DNA from: a virus
IMG/VR virus record: IMGVR_UViG_3300030329_001503
Location: 1 to 28,624 of that record
DNA length: 28,624 nucleotides
Reading direction: 5' to 3' (one strand)
The first letter of the stretch is position 1. Every line of letters starts with the position of its first letter. The notes below the pieces were generated by a model. That model did not search any database and had not been told where the DNA came from. It saw only the letters and a list, made by a program, of their open reading frames with translations. Positions 1 through 5,156 of this stretch are shown here, in pieces. A program made the position numbers and the translations under genes.

Positions 1-125
1 AAATAATGGAACAATGCTAATAATCCATCATGAGAAAATTTATCTTTATACATATCTCTTTTTTTAAATGCGTTTACAAAATCTGTTTCTGTTATTTTGA
101 TTTTATCTACTCCTGTTATTTTCAT
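1..125 (-). CDS. Partial small phage protein, cut by window edge
   Basis: The first 41 codons of a leftward gene are visible; the rest lies outside the window. The ATG is at 125-123, with a strong Shine-Dalgarno (AAGGAGT) about 7 bases before it that is embedded in the last codons of the upstream gene. The visible protein starts MKITGVDKIKITETDF and continues with FKKRDMYKDKFSHDGLLALF. The FS.DGL.ALF.Y pattern resembles the N-terminal part of small phage proteins of the DUF7222 kind (F.R.D.FSYEGL.ALFDYLE); this is recalled from memory and is tentative. It is the third gene of a leftward unit with the 128- and 171-residue proteins. Function unknown. Its first codons lie in a 24-base tandem duplication. 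Confidence 0.7.
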   Translation of the reverse strand, partial: MKITGVDKIKITETDFVNAFKKRDMYKDKFSHDGLLALFHY

Positions 126-138
126 TTTATCTACTCCT
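91..138 (-). repeat. 24-bp tandem duplication spanning RBS and start codon
   Basis: Positions 91-114 and 115-138 are the same 24 bases except for one change (g99 versus c123). On the coding (minus) strand the unit begins AGGAGTAGATAAAAT. The upstream copy supplies the Shine-Dalgarno and the ATG of the leftward gene starting at 125. In the downstream copy the ATG has become ATC and the unit is translated as part of the protein. The result is an N-terminus with two similar stretches (KITGVDK and KITETD). Confidence 0.85.
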
Positions 139-513
139 TACTCTTGCTTGGTATTCTTTTTCAATTTTGTCATTAAAAGATTGAATATTTTTTGCAACTT
201 GTTTTAATTCCCAATCCATAGAAATGGATTGATTAGTTTCACATCTTGCCCAAATTTCCAAACCTTTATAATTTATTAAATACGCATCAACTTTTTTTAA
301 ATGTTTATATAAATCACTAGATATTATGTAATATTCCATCGGCTCTTTTAGAGTGTCATATTCATCATCCCAATTATTAACACCATCAAAATGTTTGCCA
401 TCAAAAAGACCATACATTAATTCATTACAATTTACAAATACATCTTTATTAGTAATTCTTTCAAGAATTGTTTGTTCTTTTTCTGTTAAGTTATTCCAGT
501 TTTTCTTATCCAT
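127..513 (-). CDS. Conserved small phage protein, function unknown (128 aa)
   Basis: This is a 128-residue soluble protein with no signal peptide or membrane segment. The second half, with PMEYYIISSDLYKHLKK, then GLEIWARCETNQSISMDW and ending in an amphipathic helix, follows a pattern I recognise from small phage proteins of unknown function (W.VSDWLAEKL...IWGRT.SGQ.I..D.VI..I). The Trp/Arg/Gln core and the closing helix are kept. The ATG at 513 has a strong AAGGAGT 8 bases upstream, lying within the last codons and stop of the 171-residue gene, so the two are probably translationally coupled. Its own last codons (AGG AGT AGA TAA) form the Shine-Dalgarno of the next gene. Position in an early-type leftward unit suggests a role in takeover of the host or in replication, but nothing in the sequence proves this. 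Confidence 0.85.
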   Translation of the reverse strand: MDKKNWNNLTEKEQTILERITNKDVFVNCNELMYGLFDGKHFDGVNNWDDEYDTLKEPMEYYIISSDLYKHLKKVDAYLINYKGLEIWARCETNQSISMDWELKQVAKNIQSFNDKIEKEYQARVRSR

Positions 514-518
514 TTTAT

Positions 519-1034
519 TTACTCCTTATATGCCAAATTATTTGTTATTAATTCAATTTTATTATCTTTAATTCTCATTTTTTTAGCATCTGCAAAAAAC
601 CTTTCTTTTGTTAGTGATGTACGAAAGATTTCATGAGTACTATCTTGTAGTAATTTATGGAAATCAAAATGGTCATATAGCCGTCCATCTAATATTGCTG
701 TTTTTAAAATCCACTCTCCTAATCTTTTTTCTACATTGTGATAACTAAAAATAACTGTGTCATCATTTATACCTAAAACTAACATACGTCTTTCTTCTTC
801 TGACCAATATATTTTCATCTTTTTGATTTGCACAAAAGTTACATCACTATTATCAATCAAATCATCTGTAATTTGTTCAAAATATTGTTGATAATCCTCA
901 TCAGACCAACTGGCATTATAATGACGTGAAAATTCATTTGTATAATTATGCTCTTTTGTGTGTGCTAATTTAACATAATCTTCTGCTATGTTTCTTTCAA
1001 CACTATTTCGTGTTGTTCTTTTACTAAACTTCAT
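519..1034 (-). CDS. Uncharacterised early-type protein (171 aa)
   Basis: I do not recognise this 171-residue protein. It is hydrophilic, rich in Asp/Glu and aromatic residues, with no membrane segment. The N-terminus is basic (KFSKRTTRNSVERN), followed by an acidic aromatic stretch (SWSDEDYQQYFEQITDDL) and a mixed alpha/beta C-terminal half with the charged segment KKMRIKDNKIELI. It is the first gene of a leftward unit: a TTGACA promoter lies about 60 bases upstream, and the short leader contains a hairpin at the expected 5' end of the message. The ATG at 1034 is preceded by AAAAGAGTAAATAAA, a weaker version of the leader seen before the next two genes. The last codons (AAG GAG TAA) double as the ribosome binding site for the 128-residue gene. 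Confidence 0.8.
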   Translation of the reverse strand: MKFSKRTTRNSVERNIAEDYVKLAHTKEHNYTNEFSRHYNASWSDEDYQQYFEQITDDLIDNSDVTFVQIKKMKIYWSEEERRMLVLGINDDTVIFSYHNVEKRLGEWILKTAILDGRLYDHFDFHKLLQDSTHEIFRTSLTKERFFADAKKMRIKDNKIELITNNLAYKE

Positions 1035-1049
1035 TTTATTTACTCTTTT
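1035..1049 (-). promoter_or_regulatory. Repeated RBS-start leader, first of three
   Basis: Read on the minus strand this is AAAAGAGTAAATAAA followed directly by ATG. Nearly the same 15-base leader, with a full AAGGAGT, precedes the next two genes of the unit (514-527 and 126-139). The shared leader and constant spacing support these three start codons over alternatives. Confidence 0.75.
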
Positions 1050-1061
1050 CTTATTCTTTTT

Positions 1062-1080
1062 TCAATCAAAAACTGATTGA
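1062..1080 (-). promoter_or_regulatory. Hairpin at the 5' end of the leftward mRNA
   Basis: A perfect 7-bp inverted repeat (TCAATCA and TGATTGA) has a 5-base loop. The predicted start of transcription from the promoter at 1090-1118 is near 1083, so the message would begin almost exactly with this stem. A 5'-terminal stem-loop is a known way to slow decay of phage messages; that role is inferred here. Confidence 0.5.
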
Positions 1081-1089
1081 TTACTTACT

Positions 1090-1118
1090 ATACTACATTA
1101 CAACAACAACATTGTCAA
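1090..1118 (-). promoter_or_regulatory. Sigma-70-type leftward promoter
   Basis: On the minus strand a perfect TTGACA (1118-1113) is followed by a 17-base spacer and TAGTAT (1095-1090), which matches four of six bases of TATAAT. It faces the 171-residue gene 56 bases away. An inverted repeat (AGTAC, 4 bases, GTACT) lies at 1120-1133 immediately upstream of the -35 box, and three CCATCTCGCA-like repeats lie farther upstream, so the promoter is probably controlled. Confidence 0.7.
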
Positions 1119-1133
1119 TAGTACTTTCGTACT
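1116..1133. promoter_or_regulatory. Putative operator overlapping the -35 box
   Basis: AGTAC (1120-1124) and GTACT (1129-1133) form a small inverted repeat next to the -35 box. The 12 bases CAATAGTACTTT at 1116-1127 occur again at 2742-2753, in the same orientation and again touching a possible leftward -35 box. This repetition at two sites supports a shared regulatory element. Confidence 0.5.
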
Positions 1134-1178
1134 TATTTATTTTTCTATCTAATTTTTTATACTATTTTTTATTTTTTA

Positions 1179-1233
1179 CCATCATGCCATCTCGCAAAAT
1201 CATTTAACCATCTCGCAATTTTACCATCACGCA
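1179..1233. repeat. Iteron-like CCATCTCGCA repeats
   Basis: CCATCTCGCA occurs at 1187-1196 and 1208-1217 (starts 21 bases apart, two helical turns), and as CCATCACGCA at 1224-1233. A partial copy (CCATCATGC) is at 1179-1187. They sit in the gene-free stretch 1035-1365, upstream of the 1090-1118 promoter and next to a very A-rich tract. They could be binding sites for an activator, a repressor or a replication initiator. Confidence 0.5.
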
Positions 1234-1245
1234 CAATCATCTGAT

Positions 1246-1318
1246 GAAATTAAAATTAAATATATTAAAAAATTTAAAAAAAATTTAAAAATTTTTAAAA
1301 AAAAATCCAAAAAAAAAA
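1246..1318. other. Very A-rich intergenic tract
   Basis: This tract is made almost entirely of A and T, with long runs of A and AATTTAAA-like blocks. It lies between the CCATCTCGCA repeats and the leftward terminator. Its left-facing T-runs (on the minus strand) serve the terminator at 1310-1355. Such a tract beside iteron-like repeats would also fit a DNA unwinding element, which is inference only. Confidence 0.6.
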
Positions 1319-1355
1319 GAGGATGAAAACATCAATTATTATGATGTAATCATCC
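1310..1355 (-). terminator. Rho-independent terminator of the 2294-1366 unit
   Basis: The hairpin occupies 1321-1355: an outer 6-bp stem (GGATGA with TCATCC), a symmetrical 2x2 A.A internal loop, an inner 6-bp stem (ACATCA with TGATGT) and a 7-base loop. On the minus strand it is followed by TC and then a run of ten T. It lies 10 bases after the stop codon of the 46-residue membrane peptide. Confidence 0.75.
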
Positions 1356-1365
1356 CCTAATTTAT

Positions 1366-1506
1366 CTAATTACAAGAGGAATTTATACCGTAAATTCGGA
1401 TGATATAAACCCATAAAAAAACCGTTAAGAATAATGTCCAAAATGACATAATCCAAAACAACAATTTATAATTTGTCTTGTAATAATAGTATTTAATTCT
1501 ATTCAT
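1366..1506 (-). CDS. Small single-span membrane peptide (46 aa)
   Basis: A 46-codon gene begins at ATG 1506-1504 and overlaps the stop of the 104-residue gene (ATGAATAG), the usual sign of coupled translation. The N-terminus is short, polar and rich in Tyr and Lys (MNRIKYYYYKTNYK). It is followed by one long hydrophobic, Trp-rich segment (residues 15-37: LLFWIMSFWTLFLTV and on to VYII) and a short tail with one Cys. It is last in its unit; the terminator follows after 10 bases. The positive N-terminus predicts N-in, C-out topology. No family is recognised. Tiny early membrane peptides in phages can act in exclusion or inhibition of host membrane functions, but no such role is shown here. Confidence 0.6.
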   Translation of the reverse strand: MNRIKYYYYKTNYKLLFWIMSFWTLFLTVFLWVYIIRIYGINSSCN

Positions 1507-1813
1507 AAGTTTTAATCTCCCATGTTGGTTTAACAATTTCTAAAATATCATCATTAATTTTTATTTTTTCATTGTTTCCAACCATGTTAACGGCTCTCTT
1601 TAGGCTTCCCAAATGTTGCCGTGTTGTAATGCTTCTGTACCCTGTCATTTTTTCAATGTAATCTATTGAAAAATCATTTATTACTCCCTTGTTATTTTTC
1701 AAGGTTGCGATAGGCATATCATAAGACCATAATATACCCTCGCTAGATAATAAATTATTATTTTTCGCATAAATTCCATTTATAAAACAAGTAATAACTT
1801 TTTCGTTAGTCAT
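1499..1813 (-). CDS. Small phage protein, possibly DUF8033-like (104 aa)
   Basis: This 104-residue soluble protein has the central pattern ILWSYDMPIATLKNN, a short linker, and SITTRQHLGSLKRA. It recalls small phage proteins in which S-Y-x-x-PIA is followed by a short strand and then TTS/R-x-H (DUF8033 type). The match is from memory and tentative, and the spacing here is longer than I would expect. Function unknown. The ATG at 1813 overlaps the end of the 162-residue gene by 8 bases, and its stop overlaps the 46-residue membrane peptide gene by 8 bases, so all three probably form one coupled unit. Confidence 0.75.
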   Translation of the reverse strand: MTNEKVITCFINGIYAKNNNLLSSEGILWSYDMPIATLKNNKGVINDFSIDYIEKMTGYRSITTRQHLGSLKRAVNMVGNNEKIKINDDILEIVKPTWEIKTYE

Positions 1814-2294
1814 TGATTTCTCCTTTGATTATTAGCCGTCCGTCATCTGCCAGTAATTCCGATTCTTCAATCTCCGTTACTGGAGTATAAAAAACCTCAT
1901 CAATTCCTATTTCATCCATCCAATCTGACCAGTCAGTATTTTGTATTGTATACTCAACTTTTGACATGTAATCTAAAGAGTCACAGTATGACTCAATGGC
2001 GAAGAAAGCATCGCTTGAAAAATCATTATCATCATAATGATTATTGGTCATTTGCTCATTGTAATAATAAGATATATTGTGTACATCATCATCACTTAGA
2101 TTTAACCTAGATGCTTCATCCCCTACTAGGAATAAACGAGGGTATCGGTCACCGTATTTCTTTAATAAAAACTCTTGATTTTCATCAATACAGTTTCTTA
2201 ATTCCTCGTAGTTATTAACTTGTATTTTTTCATTTAACTTATTCAATTTAATTTTCTCCATTATTTGTAATTTAATTAGTTTTATTTTCTCCAT
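1806..2294 (-). CDS. Acidic uncharacterised protein (162 aa)
   Basis: I do not recognise this protein. It is acidic (NLSDDDVHN, NHYDDNDFSSD and TEIEESELLADDG stretches) with an N-terminal Lys/Ile-rich tail and no membrane segment. The first 22 residues contain a tandem duplication, MEKIKLIKLQI then MEKIKLNKLNE, so two start codons are possible (2294 or 2261). The shorter form would have 151 residues. Neither start has a good Shine-Dalgarno. It is the first gene of the leftward unit that ends at the terminator near 1321. If the promoter-like site near 2718-2744 is real, the message would carry a leader of roughly 400 bases. High acidity in a small early phage protein would fit DNA mimicry or binding of a basic host protein, but that is speculation. 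Confidence 0.75.
   Translation of the reverse strand: MEKIKLIKLQIMEKIKLNKLNEKIQVNNYEELRNCIDENQEFLLKKYGDRYPRLFLVGDEASRLNLSDDDVHNISYYYNEQMTNNHYDDNDFSSDAFFAIESYCDSLDYMSKVEYTIQNTDWSDWMDEIGIDEVFYTPVTEIEESELLADDGRLIIKGEIND
2229..2294 (-). repeat. 33-bp duplication of a gene start
   Basis: The units 2294-2262 and 2261-2229 both begin ATGGAGAAAAT and both encode MEKIKL followed by a similar short helix. The second copy has diverged by several bases. As with the duplication at 91-138, the copied stretch carries a start codon. Confidence 0.75.
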
Positions 2295-2836
2295 AAAAAC
2301 TCGTTTAGTTTCTATGAATAGTAGACTTGTATTATGAGCAGAAGTCCACGTCTTAGATGGCTCATAATTCTCATGCTTACCGTATAGGTTATAAAGTAAA
2401 CTTCACGGATGCTGACTCACTCTAGACTCTCCTTAGCCCTCGCAGTCTGTCAATATTCAAATACTAACTTTTACTAATATTTGAAGGTGTCCAATTCCTA
2501 TGAACACCAGCACCTCGACTAATTCCATAATAACAACAATAACAACAAATTTCAAGGATTATTGTTTTAAGACTTGGTAAAGATTTATAAAAAAACATCA
2601 TTTAAGGCTCGTGCATATAATCTACAAATCTTTAATATATATTGTTAGGCTCTCGATTTATAGGGATATCCTGGAATCACTACAGGCAAGATTAAACGCA
2701 CCTGGTTACACTTATAAATGATACTTAGTATCAAAATAGTACAATAGTACTTTATATGTAGGTGTGCCGATACCTGTGCCGACACTAATGTATATATATG
2801 TACCCTATTAGAGTGCTGAATTGTTTTTTGTAGTAT
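2295..2836. other. Long gene-poor region with inverted repeats
   Basis: No convincing gene is seen on either strand. The stretch 2340-2460 looks less AT-rich than its surroundings. Perfect inverted repeats occur at 2331-2339 with 2360-2368 (ATTATGAGC, 20-base loop) and at 2456-2463 with 2478-2485 (TTCAAATA, 14-base loop). A direct repeat GTGCCGAYA is found twice near 2765-2785. If leftward transcription starts near 2710, most of this stretch would be a structured 5' leader of the 162-residue gene. It does not fold into a recognisable tRNA, tmRNA or RNase P RNA by eye. An RNA element, a packaging site or an origin are all possible. Confidence 0.5.
2718..2753 (-). promoter_or_regulatory. Possible leftward promoter with shared operator
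   Basis: On the minus strand the 12-base motif AAAGTACTATTG (2753-2742) ends inside a TTGTAC -35-like box (2744-2739). A TATCAT box (2723-2718) follows after 15 bases, which is a short spacer, so the promoter is weaker than the one at 1090-1118. A perfect inverted repeat (GATAC, 3 bases, GTATC) at 2720-2732 covers the -10 region and spacer and may be an operator. It would drive the 162-residue gene and those after it. Confidence 0.4.
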
Positions 2837-2967
2837 TTATAACAGTTATATAACAGGTGTTATAAGTGTTATAAAACAAGTGTTATAACTGTTATATAAC
2901 AGTCCTAAAAGTGTTATATAACACCCCCTATATATATATATATATATATAAATTATATTGTTATAAC
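2837..2967. repeat. Array of GTGTTATA half-sites upstream of terminase
   Basis: At least seven copies of GTTATA or its complement occur in 131 bases. GTGTTATAA starts at 2857, 2866 and 2880. Perfect palindromes lie at 2845-2854 (GTTATATAAC), 2889-2902 (CTGTTATATAACAG) and 2911-2924 (GTGTTATATAACAC). TGTTATAAC is at 2959-2967, and TTATAAC at 2837-2843. The array directly precedes the virion gene block. Candidate roles are operator sites of a phage regulator, replication iterons, or the recognition region of the small terminase subunit. Confidence 0.75.
2929..2950. repeat. (TA)11 dinucleotide tract
   Basis: Eleven TA units follow the last strong palindrome of the GTGTTATA array. Such a tract melts or extrudes easily and can change length during replication. 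It lies about 110 bases before the small terminase start. Confidence 0.9.
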
Positions 2968-3058
2968 GTAACACTTATTGTTTAGGATAAGTGTTACTAC
3001 TAATGCTTATATTAAAAAGAAAATTAAAAATAAAAGAAAGTGTGTTAGAATATTATCT

Positions 3059-3634
3059 ATGGCAAAAAAACGTAGTGTAGTAGCAAGAACACCAGCAGAA
3101 AAATTTAGAGATAACATATTGATTGGTTATCCTGAGTGGCCTACATGGTCTAGGAAGCTTAGGCGAATATTTGTTTCCTTGCCGTCATATGGTGTTGGTA
3201 AAGAAGCGTTAGAGTCTATGTGTGAAGACTTTGAGTGGGATTTTGAAAAGACCAGTAAGTTGATAGATGGTAATGCTAGTTTTACTAAAGCAGTAAATGA
3301 TTTCATAGAAGATGGTTATAGGTACAGGACAGCTATACGTTATCCTAATTCTAAAAACCCATTACCGTTTGAGATAAAATGGAGCAAGTTACAGTTAGTG
3401 TATATGATGGAATCTGGTATCACCTCGTTTATCAAAGCAGAATTAGGTAAAATATCTGCTGTTGAAAACAAGTTGATAGAAAAGTCTGGCTTGTTAGAGA
3501 TAGAACCATTGGTAAATGATTGGCAAAGTGATGGTAGTCACCAGCAAGCTGAGAAAAAAGTTGCTGTGCAAAACGTAGATATATCTGGTGAGTCTAGTTT
3601 ATTTGATTTAGAAGCAAGCTTGAACGGAAAATAA
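3059..3634 (+). CDS. terS: Putative small terminase subunit
   Basis: The gene lies directly before the large terminase (stop and ATG adjacent), in the place and size range of a phage small terminase (191 residues). By family function it would recognise phage DNA and start packaging as a ring-shaped oligomer; this is inferred from position, not from a clear motif. Visible features are a basic N-terminus (MAKKRSVVARTPAEKFRDN), a helical middle (SYGVGKEALESMCEDFEWDF, which could form a helix-turn-helix) and an acidic tail. A longer frame open from a TTG at 2978 would add 27 residues. I prefer the ATG at 3059 because the extra stretch is a Lys-rich run typical of untranslated AT-rich DNA. Neither start has a good Shine-Dalgarno. 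The GTGTTATA array just upstream could be its DNA target. Confidence 0.6.
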   Translation: MAKKRSVVARTPAEKFRDNILIGYPEWPTWSRKLRRIFVSLPSYGVGKEALESMCEDFEWDFEKTSKLIDGNASFTKAVNDFIEDGYRYRTAIRYPNSKNPLPFEIKWSKLQLVYMMESGITSFIKAELGKISAVENKLIEKSGLLEIEPLVNDWQSDGSHQQAEKKVAVQNVDISGESSLFDLEASLNGK

Positions 3635-5149
3635 ATGTCATATCAATACACACCATCTCCTTGGCAGCGTAAGTTTCATAATTCAGAAAGCAGGATAAAG
3701 GTTGTATGGGCAGGTCGTAGAGCAGGTAAAGGTAGAGCTGTGCTTACTGAGCTAATGCTGGCCATAACGCAGGCTTCAAAGACTCCGTTTCTAGCAGACA
3801 AAGAAATGGCAGAAGCTGCTAGCCTACCAATAGGATATGACTTGACTAACACACTAGAACCTGCAATCCATATATGGGTAGTTGCACCTAACTTTGCACA
3901 GAGCAGACAAGCATGGAACGAACTAAAACAATTTATACCACCAGAACTTGTAGTAAAAAGAAAACAAGGACAAGGTGGTGGTCGTGGTGACGGATGGAGA
4001 GAAGATGCAAAGTCTGTATGGCTATACCTAAAAAGTCCTAACCTAGTAAGACGAGATGTCTACATTGAAATAAAATCTGCTGACGACCCTGAATCTCTAC
4101 AGACTGCTGGTCCTGATTTTATCTGGATTACAGAATCACAAGATATAAAAGAAGCTGCATGGAATAAACTAAGACCTATGCTTAACTCTGCTGGTAGACT
4201 AGGTAAAGGTTGTGTAGAAGGCATACCACCATTCAAAAGGTCTCATTGGTTTTCAAAACTTTTTAAATGGTCACAAGAAAATCCTAGCGAAGATTACGAA
4301 TCCTTTCATGCAACGAGCTTTGATAACGTTTTCCTATCACAAAAACAAAAAGAAGCTATCAAAGACGAAAAAGCAACTATGCCAGAAATTGTTTGGGATA
4401 GAATGTATATGGCTAAACAACCAGATGGTGGAGGTGGTTTCTTCAGGCCAAGCAAAATACAAGAAGCTGGCATTGGAAAAGAAATATTGATGCCAGATTC
4501 TAGCAGAAGATATGTTGCTGGATTAGACTTGGGTAAGAAACAAGACTATACTGTATTTATAGTAAAGGATGCAGCTAGTAGAAAATCTGTATATGCTTTA
4601 GAAATGTCTGGTAGTGATTGGGTTAGCCAAATAGAAACTATTAGTTCTGAAATAAATAGATGGAAAATAGGTGATATTAGAGTTGACTCAACTGGTTTGG
4701 GAGATGTAGTGTTTGACCATCTACTATCTTCTGGATTACCAGTAACACCATTTAAATTTAGTGCACAAAGTAAATATCAATTATTCCAAAATTACTACAT
4801 TGCACTAGAAAATGGTACTGTACATTTCCCAGAAAGTTGGGATACACTTAAAAAACAATTGGAAGATATAAGTATAAGACCTAGTGGAAATGGTTCGTAT
4901 GTGTTTTATAATGAATCAAGTGAGCATGATGATTGGGTTGATGCAGAGTTGTTAGCATTAATGGCTAGTGACCCACCAGGTTATGATGATGGTGAATATA
5001 AATATTTAGGAGCTATAAGTAGAATGAGACCTATAAGACCTACAGACTCTAGGAAGCCTTCACGATTTATGCAAATGAGAAGACAACAAAAGACAAAACA
5101 AAAATTACAATACTTAGAAGAAAACGAATTAATTACTACAGAAATATAG
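3635..5149 (+). CDS. terL: Terminase large subunit (ATPase and nuclease)
   Basis: This 504-residue protein is the packaging motor that translocates DNA into the procapsid and cuts it. The N-terminal ATPase has a Walker A-type loop GRRAGKG (residues 27-33), an adjacent HIWVVAPNFAQSRQAW strand-helix, and a Walker B-type strand FIWITE (162-167) with the catalytic Glu. The C-terminal RNase H-like nuclease has YVAGLDLG (Asp298), IRVDSTGLGD (Asp351) and DDWVDAELLA (Asp432, 433 or 436), the three acidic positions expected for metal binding. Length is normal for the family. The ATG follows the terS stop with no gap. The tail is rich in Lys, Arg and Gln. Which packaging type (headful or fixed ends) cannot be told from the sequence. 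Confidence 0.95.
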   Translation: MSYQYTPSPWQRKFHNSESRIKVVWAGRRAGKGRAVLTELMLAITQASKTPFLADKEMAEAASLPIGYDLTNTLEPAIHIWVVAPNFAQSRQAWNELKQFIPPELVVKRKQGQGGGRGDGWREDAKSVWLYLKSPNLVRRDVYIEIKSADDPESLQTAGPDFIWITESQDIKEAAWNKLRPMLNSAGRLGKGCVEGIPPFKRSHWFSKLFKWSQENPSEDYESFHATSFDNVFLSQKQKEAIKDEKATMPEIVWDRMYMAKQPDGGGGFFRPSKIQEAGIGKEILMPDSSRRYVAGLDLGKKQDYTVFIVKDAASRKSVYALEMSGSDWVSQIETISSEINRWKIGDIRVDSTGLGDVVFDHLLSSGLPVTPFKFSAQSKYQLFQNYYIALENGTVHFPESWDTLKKQLEDISIRPSGNGSYVFYNESSEHDDWVDAELLALMASDPPGYDDGEYKYLGAISRMRPIRPTDSRKPSRFMQMRRQQKTKQKLQYLEENELITTEI

Positions 5150-5156
5150 GTAAAGA

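Noticed and set aside
353-571. Rightward 72-residue frame
   Set aside because: Shadow of the leftward 128-residue gene; Ser/Leu/Phe-rich with no ribosome site.
2464-2601. Leftward 45-codon frame, Cys/Tyr-rich (ICCYCCYYG)
   Set aside because: No ribosome site, odd composition caused by AACAAC repeats on the other strand, and inverted repeats overlap it. Kept as part of the gene-poor region.
2340-2720. tRNA, tmRNA, ribozyme or intron in the gene-poor region
   Set aside because: Looked for the T-loop sequence of tRNA, the hammerhead core and group I intron core strings on both strands; none could be put together by eye. An unknown RNA is still possible.
2978-3058. TTG-started 27-residue extension of the small terminase
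   Set aside because: The extra residues are a Lys/Ile-rich run typical of untranslated AT-rich DNA, and no ribosome site supports the TTG. The ATG at 3059 is preferred, with some doubt.
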